This document shows positions 5,366 to 12,547 of a DNA stretch of 12,547 bases, in pieces (position 1 is the stretch's first letter; each line of letters begins with the position of its first letter). This DNA is from an uncultured Clostridia bacterium (GTDB lineage Bacteria > Bacillota > Clostridia > Christensenellales > Borkfalkiaceae), in assembly GCA_934249265.1 (NCBI GenBank), contig CAKQKQ010000057.1, forward strand, positions 1-12,547. The letters are read 5' to 3'. The notes beneath the pieces were generated by a model. The model was not told where the DNA came from. It did no database searches and saw only the letters and a list, made by a program, of their open reading frames with translations. The translations under genes were made by a program, and so were the position numbers.

Positions 5366-7114
5366 TTATTCTTTTTCTATCGCCGCTTTTTTCGTCATGT
5401 TCTTTTTGAAATCGTCCATGATTTCTTCGCTAAACTTGGGCGTTCTGTCATAATTGTAAAGACCGTTTTGCTCTTGCTCTACGTCGTAAAGTTGAGTGTA
5501 GCAAAGTGCGCACATTCTCGGATTGGAAAGCAACGTTTTTGTGAAACTGTTGTATCTCTTTACAAATTCTTCAACCGTTTTAGGTCCGTCGCCGTAACCC
5601 CAACCGTCGTCTTTAAGCGACCACTTAATTCCGCCGTACTCGCTGAGGAAGTAAGGTTGACCGTCGTACTTTTGATTAAACTGCTCGAAGCACTTTCCGT
5701 CTTCCCACTTGCCGTATCTCTTGCGGAATTCAGCCGTGTCTTGAACGTAATCGTGAGTGTCGAAGATATCCGTTTGTACGTGATAGTTCCAACTTACGTC
5801 GATAACGGGTCTATAAGTGTCATATCTTTTGGTTTCGAGATAAAGTTGCTTAATAAACGCGTCGCATTGGTCGGACTTGTTGATTTTCCAATTTTCGTTT
5901 GTGGGACACCAACCTATAATAGCGGGGTGATTATAGTCTCTTTCAACCGACTCCATCCATTCGGGCAAATAATATTGCAATGCTCTATCGGTGGTGTGGT
6001 CGAAGTTCCAACTCGGATATTCGCCCCAAACTATATAGCCGAGTTTGTCGCAGTAATATAAAAATCTTCTTTCAAATACTTTTTGGTGAAGTCTTGCGCC
6101 GTTGAAACCGAGTCTTTGCGAAATCAAAATGTCTTTCTTTAAATCCTCGTCGGTGGGCGCGGTGTAAATGCCGTCGGGATAATAACCTTGGTCAAGCACG
6201 AGCCTTTGCATAATTTTCTTTCCGTTGAGTTTAAGGCACGTTTCGTCGAGTTCGATTTTCCTCATACCGAAGTAAGAAGTAATCTCGTCTTTGCCGCTTT
6301 CACTCTCAACGGTTATCGTCAAATTGTACAAATTGGGTGTTTTTACGTCCCAAAGTTTAAGCGAACGAACGGGAAGTTGAACATATACTTCTTTCATCGT
6401 TGTGACCGCCGTAACTTCGCCCATAGGCTTACCCTCAAACGACGCTTTAAGCGTAACTTTTTTGTCTCCGAGGGCATTGAAAGTGAGTTTTGCGTTGAGT
6501 TTTTTATTGTCTATATCGCTGTCGGTCTTGATCGCCGTGAGATAAGTGTTCGGTACGTTTTCAAGCCAAACCGTTTGCCAAATACCCGTCGAACGAGTGT
6601 AAAAACAACCGTGCGATTCGTAAGTGATGGCTTGCTTACCCGAAGGTTGCAACCTATCTCTCGGGTCGCCCGAGCAATGCACGAGAATTTGCGCTTTGCC
6701 GTTTTCGATACAGTCGGTGATATCGAAAGTGAACGGAGTGTAACCGCCCTTGTGGTTTCCTAAAACTTTGCCGTTTACAACGACGTAAGTTTCGTAATAA
6801 GCCGCCTCGAAATGCAAAAGTACTCTGCCTTTCCAACCATTAGGAATTTCAACTTCCTTTTTATACCAACAGCCGTTTATAAAATCTTTATATTCAATAC
6901 CCGACAATTTGCTTTCGGGGCAGAACGGTACGTTGATTTTCTTGGAAAATTGCTTTTTCTGCATTTCCTCGAATCTGAAAAGTTTGTTACTTTCTATGTA
7001 AAAATCCCATATGGTAATTCCGCTGTTGCCAAAGTCGAATTCAAAATCCCACTCTCCGTTGAGGTTGAGCCAGTTTGACCTGACAAGTTCCGGTCTCGGG
7101 TATTCGTTTCTCAT
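5366..7114 (-). CDS. Glycoside hydrolase family 2 protein (beta-galactosidase/beta-glucuronidase-like)
   Basis: A retaining exo-beta-glycosidase of family GH2. Domain order: N-terminal jelly-roll sugar-binding domain (about 1-185, with GEWDF near 20 and YKKEVEIP near 84), immunoglobulin-like sandwich (about 190-285), and TIM barrel (about 290-575). The acid/base is Glu407 in CPTNENW and the nucleophile is Glu492 in FLSEYGG. It has no signal peptide, so it should act in the cytoplasm on small imported glycosides. At 582 residues it is close to beta-glucuronidase size and far shorter than LacZ, but it lacks residues that would settle the sugar. The start at 7114 has a strong AGGAGA 8 nt upstream. 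It stands alone between its own promoter (7369-7397) and terminator, with no sugar transporter or regulator beside it. Confidence 0.92.
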   Translation of the reverse strand: MRNEYPRPELVRSNWLNLNGEWDFEFDFGNSGITIWDFYIESNKLFRFEEMQKKQFSKKINVPFCPESKLSGIEYKDFINGCWYKKEVEIPNGWKGRVLLHFEAAYYETYVVVNGKVLGNHKGGYTPFTFDITDCIENGKAQILVHCSGDPRDRLQPSGKQAITYESHGCFYTRSTGIWQTVWLENVPNTYLTAIKTDSDIDNKKLNAKLTFNALGDKKVTLKASFEGKPMGEVTAVTTMKEVYVQLPVRSLKLWDVKTPNLYNLTITVESESGKDEITSYFGMRKIELDETCLKLNGKKIMQRLVLDQGYYPDGIYTAPTDEDLKKDILISQRLGFNGARLHQKVFERRFLYYCDKLGYIVWGEYPSWNFDHTTDRALQYYLPEWMESVERDYNHPAIIGWCPTNENWKINKSDQCDAFIKQLYLETKRYDTYRPVIDVSWNYHVQTDIFDTHDYVQDTAEFRKRYGKWEDGKCFEQFNQKYDGQPYFLSEYGGIKWSLKDDGWGYGDGPKTVEEFVKRYNSFTKTLLSNPRMCALCYTQLYDVEQEQNGLYNYDRTPKFSEEIMDDFKKNMTKKAAIEKE

Positions 7115-7293
7115 AAATATGTCTCCTAAAATGTTTTTTAATAAGGTTTTGCCGCAATATTTTTATCGGCAGTTTTTCCGATATGTATTGCGCGGTAGCC
7201 TTTAATATAACCGATTAATTTAAGCGAATAAAATAAAAAGTAAACGCGCTTTTTGCTAGGCGAAATTTAATTGCGTTTTTAAAACCGAAAATT

Positions 7294-7361
7294 CCGCTTT
7301 AACTGCCTTTTTTGACTTTATCAGCCTTTATTTGCCGCAAAGTTTACTTTTTTAGCCGCAA
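7294..7361. repeat. GCCGC / TTTA-rich repeat patch in the GH2 leader
   Basis: Read on the minus strand, GCGGC-type cores (GCGGCTAAA, GCGGCAAATAAAGG, then related GGCTGATAAAG, GGCAGTTAAAG and a final GCGG) recur about every 15-20 bp. The style resembles the patches at 5168-5287 and 7651-7710. The copies are imperfect, so this may be only compositional. Confidence 0.35.
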
Positions 7362-7368
7362 TGTATAT

Positions 7369-7397
7369 ATGATAACACATTAAAAAATTTTTTTCAA
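7369..7397 (-). promoter_or_regulatory. Sigma-A promoter for the GH2 gene (extended -10)
   Basis: On the minus strand TTGAAA (7392-7397), a 17-bp spacer and TATCAT (7369-7374) are seen, with a TG one base before the -10 (extended -10). Predicted transcription starts near 7362, leaving a leader of about 248 nt before the ATG at 7114, long enough for a regulatory RNA, though none is recognised. Confidence 0.7.
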
Positions 7398-7560
7398 GAC
7401 AAATTTTAAAAATTTATTAAAAAAGTTGCTTTTTTTATGCAAAAACGAACATTTTTTGTCTACAACCTATTAATTTTGCCCAAAAAACTACCCTTTTTAA
7501 CAACTTTTTTTGTATACGTTATTACAATGTTTACAAATTGATTTCATTTTAAAAGCAAGT

Positions 7561-7591
7561 AAAAAGCGAGGGGTAAATTTTCACCCCTCGC
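7561..7591 (-). terminator. Intrinsic terminator of the degenerate P-type ATPase gene
   Basis: A perfect 9-bp stem, GCGAGGGGT (7566-7574) with ACCCCTCGC (7583-7591), has an 8-nt loop and is followed on the minus strand by five U and a further U-rich tail. It lies about 160 nt beyond the stop codon of the upstream gene, unusually far. Confidence 0.85.
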
Positions 7592-7749
7592 AATGCGATT
7601 ATTTTATTTGAAAAGTTTATCGGTCAAACCGATTTTTCTTTATGTTTTTACGCCGCAATTTTATTGCGCCGCTCATTAAGCCGCTCGAATTTTAAGCCGC
7701 TCGTTATGCCGTCAAAATTTTTGCATTGTTTGATTTTTCAAACCAAAAA
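7592..7749 (-). other. Structured 3' untranslated region (possible 3'-UTR small RNA)
   Basis: Between the stop codon at 7750 and the terminator there are three perfect short hairpins: GTTTGA/TCAAAC (7728-7743, 4-nt loop), CGCAAT/ATTGCG (7654-7668, 3-nt loop) and ATCGGT/ACCGAT (7619-7633, 3-nt loop). The last is followed on the plus strand by TTTTTCTTTA, so it could also stop antisense transcription. TTAAGCCGCTCG occurs twice (near 7676 and 7692). No ORF with support lies here. A stable 3'-derived RNA is a guess. Confidence 0.35.
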
Positions 7750-9810
7750 TTACGCCGTTTTTCTGACAAACAGTCCCGCAAGCATACACAAAAGCATACC
7801 TACCGAAGCAACGCTCACCGTGATAGCCGCGTCCATATTTAAAAGGAAAATAGCCGCAAGCGACAATACTTTTAATACAGAAACTGCAATTAAACAAGTT
7901 TTGCGCCAAAAACGTGCCCTTTTAGATACCTTAACCGCCATGGGAAGATAAGAAATTTCGTTGTTTTCAACCACGATATCCGCCGAGCCTTTGCCCATCG
8001 AAACAGTGACGAAATCTCCTTGCGCGTCTGTGTTTCTAACGTAAATTACACTGCCGTCGGCTTCGTCTTTTATCGCTTGCAATTTTTCAGCCTTTTTAGC
8101 CTTGTCGAGTTGACCGAACGAATTGTACATGCCGAATTTGGTGCGCAAATAAGACGTGTATTCTTTACTTTCGGACGAAAGCAAATACTCTTTTTCTACG
8201 CCCAAATCGCGGAGTTCTCTGCATGCGCCCACGCTGTCGGGGAACACTTCTTCTTTATATATAACCGCGCCGATAAATTCGCCCGCTTTTTTGATATAAA
8301 TCTTTATGCCTTCTTGCTCGATAACGGTCGGCTTATCTTCAAAGTCGGCAAAATACCCGACGGTGATGTCGCCTTTTTTCAAAGGATAGTTTTCGTGAAG
8401 AGGGTCAACGGAAACAGATTTCAAAAGGTCAATAAGTTTACCTTTATATTCTTTTACAAAAACCTTTTCTTCGGCTTTATAATTTCCGCTTGTAAGCGTG
8501 CCGTTTTTATCGAAAACAATGCTTTTCGCCTTTGCCGTTTTTTCTATAACGTCGAGATTTTTTATCGCAATACTGTTAGTTTTGAAGCATACGTATGCGT
8601 TAAACATGACATCTTTAAAGCAATCGGTCAAATAATTTATACCCGCAAGCGCAAGCACTGCCGCGCCTTTTGCCGCACTTAAAGACAACCCGTAAGCATA
8701 ACCGTACTCGTCGAAAATAGGCAATATAAACGTGACCAAAAGCCCGACGGCAAGCACAATTATATTGAAAATCAAATTGAGTTTTTTCTCTCTTTTCACG
8801 CCTTTAATTTCGCCGAAATTATTTTCTTTTCCCTTCTTTGTATCGGCAAAAGTTTTTGTCACCGTTACCGTAATATCTCCGTCGTAAACCGTTTCGCCGC
8901 AATATACGCCGTCGCCTTTTTTGACCGTAACGTACTCGGTTTTACCGTTTAAATTTCTCTCTACTTTTGCGTCGCCTTGCTTGATTTTGCAGTCGAAATA
9001 CGCCGTTTCGTCTCTGTGTAAAACAACCTCGTCGTTTACCGCGATTTTAGCCAAAGGCGTGCGTTTTTCTTTTCCGTCAACAAGCGCATAACAAACCGCG
9101 TTTTTATACTTTTCGCCCAACGTTTCTTTAAACGAATATTTCTCTCCGAAAAGTTTGCACACTACATATGCCGCCGAATAAATAAATGCGGTCAGCGCGC
9201 CCACGAGCGTTTGCCCCACAAACAGCGAAATCAACGCCGACAGCGCAACCAATAAATGCGTGTTTAATATGTTTTTATTGGCGATTTCGCAAATGGCGTC
9301 GTAAAGAATTTCGTATCCCGACACCGCGAAAGCCAACAGCAAAAGTACGTTTGCAAAATTTCCGCTGTGGTCTACAAATGCATAAACGACGAAAAGCGCG
9401 AGCGCAAAACACAACTCGATTACCCTTTGCATACTTTCGGTAATGGGTTTTTTGTCCTTTTTGCCTTTGCCTTTTTTATCTTTGCTTTCTTGCTTGTCTT
9501 CTTCTTTACCGCTTTCGGATTGAGAAAGGTTTTCTTCGCCGTCTTCGGTTTCATAAGCGTTTTCGTCTTCGATTTCGGCTTGGGGCTTTTCGTCGATAAA
9601 GCCGAGTTCGCCGCCCTCGTCCGCAATTTTGTTCATTACGCTTACCATTACGTCGTATTCGTCCGTCCACTCGTCTACCGTGTAACAAAGGCTGCCGTTT
9701 TCGTCGATTTCAAGACTCAATACGCCTTTGATTTTTTTAAGTTCGGTCGCAAGGTCGGGATATTTTGACGAATCCAACTTTTCTACCGTATAAAAATGTT
9801 TGGTTTGCAT
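7750..9810 (-). CDS. Degenerate heavy-metal (P1B)-type P-type ATPase, probable pseudoenzyme
   Basis: A 686-residue membrane protein with the full P1B-ATPase layout. It has an HMA-like N-terminal domain (1-70) without its CxxC, an acidic/Lys-rich linker (74-124), and membrane pairs (about 129-170 and 184-220). The actuator domain is at about 245-325, a third membrane pair at 345-394, the HAD and nucleotide domains at 425-625, and a last pair at 638-681. Hallmark residues are mostly gone. The actuator TGES site reads NGKT (288-291), the CPC site reads AGINYL (389-394), and the TGDN site reads SSES (545-548). The GDGxND hinge reads VRNTDAQGD (591-599). Only the phosphorylation loop stays close, as DKNGTLT with Asp434. 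The frame is unbroken, with GGAG 7 nt before the ATG, a promoter and a terminator, so it seems expressed. Pumping is unlikely; a sensory, scaffold or regulatory role is inference. Confidence 0.85.
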   Translation of the reverse strand: MQTKHFYTVEKLDSSKYPDLATELKKIKGVLSLEIDENGSLCYTVDEWTDEYDVMVSVMNKIADEGGELGFIDEKPQAEIEDENAYETEDGEENLSQSESGKEEDKQESKDKKGKGKKDKKPITESMQRVIELCFALALFVVYAFVDHSGNFANVLLLLAFAVSGYEILYDAICEIANKNILNTHLLVALSALISLFVGQTLVGALTAFIYSAAYVVCKLFGEKYSFKETLGEKYKNAVCYALVDGKEKRTPLAKIAVNDEVVLHRDETAYFDCKIKQGDAKVERNLNGKTEYVTVKKGDGVYCGETVYDGDITVTVTKTFADTKKGKENNFGEIKGVKREKKLNLIFNIIVLAVGLLVTFILPIFDEYGYAYGLSLSAAKGAAVLALAGINYLTDCFKDVMFNAYVCFKTNSIAIKNLDVIEKTAKAKSIVFDKNGTLTSGNYKAEEKVFVKEYKGKLIDLLKSVSVDPLHENYPLKKGDITVGYFADFEDKPTVIEQEGIKIYIKKAGEFIGAVIYKEEVFPDSVGACRELRDLGVEKEYLLSSESKEYTSYLRTKFGMYNSFGQLDKAKKAEKLQAIKDEADGSVIYVRNTDAQGDFVTVSMGKGSADIVVENNEISYLPMAVKVSKRARFWRKTCLIAVSVLKVLSLAAIFLLNMDAAITVSVASVGMLLCMLAGLFVRKTA

Positions 9811-9901
9811 TAATTTTCTCCGATGATTTTTGATTAAACGATGTAATTAAACGATTTGAAGCGTTTTTCTTAAACTCCAAACGTTTATCTTACAATATAT
9901 A

Positions 9902-9930
9902 ATGATACACCAAAACGAAATATAAGTCAA
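9902..9930 (-). promoter_or_regulatory. Sigma-A promoter for the degenerate P-type ATPase
   Basis: On the minus strand TTGACT (9925-9930), a 17-bp spacer and TATCAT (9902-9907) are seen. Transcription should begin near 9895, giving a leader of about 85 nt with GGAG before the ATG at 9810. A near-consensus promoter argues that this odd ORF is a working gene. Confidence 0.75.
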
Positions 9931-10032
9931 TAGTTATGCAAAAACTGCGACTTTTGCTTTTGCCCGTTTGCGCCAAAAATCGACTTTAACCGGCGATTAT
10001 CTCGTGAAATTTACTCTCTCCGTCATAACTAC

Positions 10033-10061
10033 TTGAAAAAAAACTCGTTTTATGTTAAAAT
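10033..10061 (+). promoter_or_regulatory. Sigma-A promoter for the CtpE-like P-type ATPase (extended -10)
   Basis: TTGAAA (10033-10038), a 17-bp spacer ending in TGT, and TAAAAT (10056-10061) form a near-consensus promoter with an extended -10. The start near 10068 leaves a leader of about 204 nt before the ATG at 10272. Confidence 0.75.
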
Positions 10062-10080
10062 ATATCGAAACGACGCGCGC

Positions 10081-10114
10081 TTTATATATAATTCCATATA
10101 TAAACCGTATATAA
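10081..10114 (+). promoter_or_regulatory. TATATA inverted repeat in the leader, possible operator
   Basis: A perfect 8-bp inverted repeat, TTTATATA (10081-10088) and TATATAAA (10097-10104), is separated by 8 bp. TATATAA recurs at 10108-10114, exactly 11 bp (about one helical turn) after the second arm. It lies just downstream of the predicted transcription start, a fitting place for repressor binding. AT-rich composition makes chance occurrence quite possible. Confidence 0.3.
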
Positions 10115-10271
10115 CGCCGTAAAATAAGCGATAAGCCCCTTTAAAAAACATCATTTAGGGCAACCGCGCAGTAAAAAAGCAAAACTTGAAAACTAAATTT
10201 GCAAAACAAGCAAAAAAATAGACATTATTTTAAAATCGACGTGTTTTTAAAGACGTAATTCGAGGGCGAAA

Positions 10272-12547
10272 ATGTTTGAAAAATTAAAAGAAAAATTACA
10301 TTTGAATAAAAATCACGAGCAGAAAAACGACGAAACAGCCGCCACTGCGGACATCGAAAGGACTCCTTCGCTGGATTTGGACGAGTTTTCAAACGACGAA
10401 AAAACCGAGGAAAAATATTCTTCGTTTGAAGAATTTACCCCCGAGCCGGAGTACGGTCTCACCTTGGAACAAGTGGAAAAACGCAAGGTGCAAAATCTTG
10501 TCAACGTGATTAAAAACAAAAACTCTAAATCGTATTTAAGCATTATTTGCAACAACTTATTTACGTTTTTCAACCTTTTGTGTATCACTTGCGTAATCGC
10601 GCTATTAATCGTGCACGCAAAACTTTCGGATATGGTTTTTGCGGTCATATTCGTGCTGAACATGGTGATAGGCATAATTCAAGAAATTCGTTCTAAACGA
10701 GCCGTTGAAAAACTTATGCTTGTAAAAGCACCCACAGTGCAAGTCGTGCGCGGCGGAATCGAATGTGAATTGCCCGCCTCGGAGATAGTGCTCGGCGATA
10801 TAATCAAAATTTCGATGGGAAATCAAATTCCCACCGACAGCGTGCTTGTAAAAGGCAGCGTTGACATAAACGAATCGCTTTTGACGGGCGAATCGAACAA
10901 CGTTAAAAAGAATATCGGCGACAAACTTTACGCCGGCAGTTTCGTTTCGAGCGGCAACGCATACATAAGGGCAATAAGAATAGGCGAAGACAGTTATATT
11001 CAAAAACTCTCCGCAAGGGCTAAAAAGTTTAAAAAAGCACCGTCAAAACTCACCGCGGCAATGAACGCTATGATTAAGGCGATTTGCGCTTTCATTATTC
11101 CTATTTCCATTTTAATGGCGATCAACAACTACAACTCGATTAAACTTGCCGCAAACTTCTCTACCCATGCCGAACTTATCCAAGAAACGGTATTAAAAAC
11201 TTCTACCGTGGTAATCGGACTTATTCCGTCGGGTATGTTTTTGCTTACGTCTATCGCACTTGCGGTGGGCGTGTTGAGACTCACCAAGAAAAAAACGCTT
11301 GTGCAAGACATGTACTCGCTTGAAATGCTTGCGCGCGTTGACGTGTTGTGTCTCGACAAAACGGGCACTATAACCGACGGCAGAATGAAAGTATGCGGTC
11401 AAGAAAACATCGATAAAGACGAGACGAATTATTTAATAGAAGACGTTATTTCAAGTATGCTCGGCGCGCTTAACGACAACAACCAAACGGCAATAGCATT
11501 AAACGACCGTTACGGCGTAAGCGCGAAATATATATCAAAAGCGACTATTCCGTTTTCTTCGGAACGGAAGTATTCGGCGGTGAGTTTCGTCGATAACGGC
11601 ACTTTCGTGATGGGCGCGCCCGATTTCGTGCTTAAAGAAATTCCTAAAAACATCGAGGCGAAAATCAAAGCGCAAACGACTAAAGGAAGAAGGGTTATTT
11701 TAATCGCCCGTTCCGACGGCTATATCGAAAACGAAAAACTCCCCTCAAAACTACTCCCCTACGCGCTTATTTATTTTGAAGACAACATAAGAGAAGACGC
11801 GATAAGCACGATTAAGTGGTTTAAAGACAACGACGTGCAAATTAAAATTATTTCGGGCGACGACCCCGTAACCGTGTCGGAAATCGCAAGGCGCGCGGGC
11901 GTGGACAATGCAGACAAATATATCAACCTCGACGGACTCAACGAAAAAGAAGTGTTTAACGTCGCTTCGGAATATACGGTTTTCGGCAGAGTTTCTCCCG
12001 AGCAAAAAGCCATACTCATTAAATCGTTAAAGGCTCACGGACACACAGTGGCGATGACGGGCGACGGCGTAAACGACATACTCGCCATGAAAGAATCGGA
12101 CTGCTCTATTACGGTTGCGTCAGGTTCGGAAGCGACGAGACATATCGCCCACCTCGTACTTATGAACAACGACTTTTCGTCTCTTCCGAGCGTGGTAAAC
12201 GAGGGAAGACGCGTAGTAAACAACATTCAGTCCTCTTCGTCGCTGTACCTTATGAAAACGCTGTTTACGGCGATTTTCGCAATAATCACAATACTCAGAA
12301 AATCGACTTATCCGTTTAACCCGAGCATGATGCTTATGCTTGAAAGTTGCGTAATCGGTTTGCCGTCGATAATTTTATCCATTCAACCCAACGCAAAACG
12401 AATATCGGGAAATTTCACGGCGACGGTGCTTACAAACGCCCTACCCGGGGCAATTATACTCGTGCTGAACGTGTATTTGATGCAAATAATAACAAAGTAT
12501 TTGCACATGCAAATTTCTCCCGAATTTGCACAAACGCTGTCGGTACT
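10272..12547 (+). CDS. CtpE-like cation-transporting P-type ATPase, 3' end outside window
   Basis: An ATP-driven membrane cation pump; the frame is open from the ATG at 10272 to the window edge (758 codons seen). GAGGG lies about 6 nt before the start. After an acidic cytoplasmic tail (about 15-65) come membrane helices near 88-112 and 120-137, then the actuator with LLTGES (TGES at 205-208). Next are helices near 272-290 and 310-335 with IPSGM (319-322), and the phosphorylation motif DKTGTIT (Asp362). SGDDP follows at 528-532 and TGDGVND at 596-602, then the start of the C-terminal helices. All catalytic motifs are intact. The Pro-Ser-Gly-Met helix motif in place of Pro-Glu-Gly-Leu and the LVQDMYSLEMLARVDV stretch resemble the CtpE group (calcium uptake in mycobacteria), so Ca2+ or a similar cation is plausible but unproven. 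It is transcribed divergently from the degenerate ATPase. Confidence 0.92.
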   Translation, partial: MFEKLKEKLHLNKNHEQKNDETAATADIERTPSLDLDEFSNDEKTEEKYSSFEEFTPEPEYGLTLEQVEKRKVQNLVNVIKNKNSKSYLSIICNNLFTFFNLLCITCVIALLIVHAKLSDMVFAVIFVLNMVIGIIQEIRSKRAVEKLMLVKAPTVQVVRGGIECELPASEIVLGDIIKISMGNQIPTDSVLVKGSVDINESLLTGESNNVKKNIGDKLYAGSFVSSGNAYIRAIRIGEDSYIQKLSARAKKFKKAPSKLTAAMNAMIKAICAFIIPISILMAINNYNSIKLAANFSTHAELIQETVLKTSTVVIGLIPSGMFLLTSIALAVGVLRLTKKKTLVQDMYSLEMLARVDVLCLDKTGTITDGRMKVCGQENIDKDETNYLIEDVISSMLGALNDNNQTAIALNDRYGVSAKYISKATIPFSSERKYSAVSFVDNGTFVMGAPDFVLKEIPKNIEAKIKAQTTKGRRVILIARSDGYIENEKLPSKLLPYALIYFEDNIREDAISTIKWFKDNDVQIKIISGDDPVTVSEIARRAGVDNADKYINLDGLNEKEVFNVASEYTVFGRVSPEQKAILIKSLKAHGHTVAMTGDGVNDILAMKESDCSITVASGSEATRHIAHLVLMNNDFSSLPSVVNEGRRVVNNIQSSSSLYLMKTLFTAIFAIITILRKSTYPFNPSMMLMLESCVIGLPSIILSIQPNAKRISGNFTATVLTNALPGAIILVLNVYLMQIITKYLHMQISPEFAQTLSV

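Larger units (their letters stand above)
7115..7749. other. Gene-free intergenic region between GH2 and the degenerate ATPase
   Basis: This 635-bp stretch has no credible gene. The part next to the glycosidase (7115-7362) is its predicted 5' leader and contains a GCCGC repeat patch (7294-7361) and a small ATCGG/CCGAT hairpin near 7165. The promoter follows at 7369-7397. A plain AT-rich spacer with nothing recognisable runs from 7398 to 7560. The terminator of the upstream gene is at 7561-7591. The rest, 7592-7749, is the 3' untranslated part of the degenerate ATPase message, with three additional hairpins. Confidence 0.65.
9811..10271. other. Divergent promoter region between the two P-type ATPase genes
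   Basis: This 461-bp AT-rich spacer holds two outward-facing sigma-A promoters (9902-9930 leftward, 10033-10061 rightward), a TATATA-type inverted repeat in the rightward leader (10081-10114), and a weak GCCC/GGGC hairpin with a long loop (about 10135-10162). No gene, no DnaA box and no riboswitch that I recognise is present. Confidence 0.7.

Noticed and set aside
10062..10271. Mn2+ (yybP-ykoY), Mg2+ (M-box) or NiCo riboswitch ahead of the cation pump
   Set aside because: I could not find the conserved cores of the first two, and do not know the third well enough to call it from the single AGGGCAACCG-like stretch.
10313..12226. Minus-strand ORFs within the CtpE-like ATPase gene
   Set aside because: The plus strand is one continuous frame with all P-type ATPase motifs; the minus ORFs are shadows.

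Overview
The window looks like chromosome of a low-to-mid G+C Gram-positive bacterium, most likely an anaerobic member of Bacillota/Clostridia. The grounds are sigma-A-type promoters with 17-bp spacers, GGAG-type ribosome binding sites, strong intrinsic terminators, a CwlD-like cell-wall amidase, and the presence of rlmH, tadA and prs. I cannot place it more precisely from sequence alone. No tRNA, rRNA, CRISPR array, insertion sequence or phage gene was seen.

Layout. Positions 1-9810 hold eight genes, all on the minus strand; in order of transcription (right to left) they are as follows. A degenerate heavy-metal-type P-type ATPase (7750-9810) has its own promoter and a structured 3' region. 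A cytoplasmic family 2 glycoside hydrolase (5366-7114) has its own promoter and terminator. A patatin-like phospholipase (4317-5105) has a terminator. A CwlD-like N-acetylmuramoyl-L-alanine amidase (2869-3690) follows. A CPBP-family membrane protease (1621-2625) has a promoter so close to the ATG that the mRNA may be leaderless. Then come rlmH (1007-1483) and tadA (546-998), which are coupled, and the 5' part of prs (1-261), which is interrupted by an in-frame amber codon. From 10272 to the window end the plus strand carries a complete-looking catalytic core of a CtpE-like cation P-type ATPase, transcribed divergently from the degenerate one and running off the window.

Most genes look like single transcription units with separate promoters and terminators, so the window is a patchwork of housekeeping genes (tadA, rlmH, prs), envelope genes (amidase, CPBP protease, patatin) and transport/metabolic accessory genes, not one pathway. 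Three things stand out. (1) The 686-residue ORF keeps the whole P1B-ATPase architecture but has lost almost every catalytic motif. (2) The gene-free stretch 3691-4316 carries a tight cluster of DnaA boxes, a candidate replication-origin or DnaA-controlled element. (3) prs carries a single TAG in an otherwise perfectly conserved frame.
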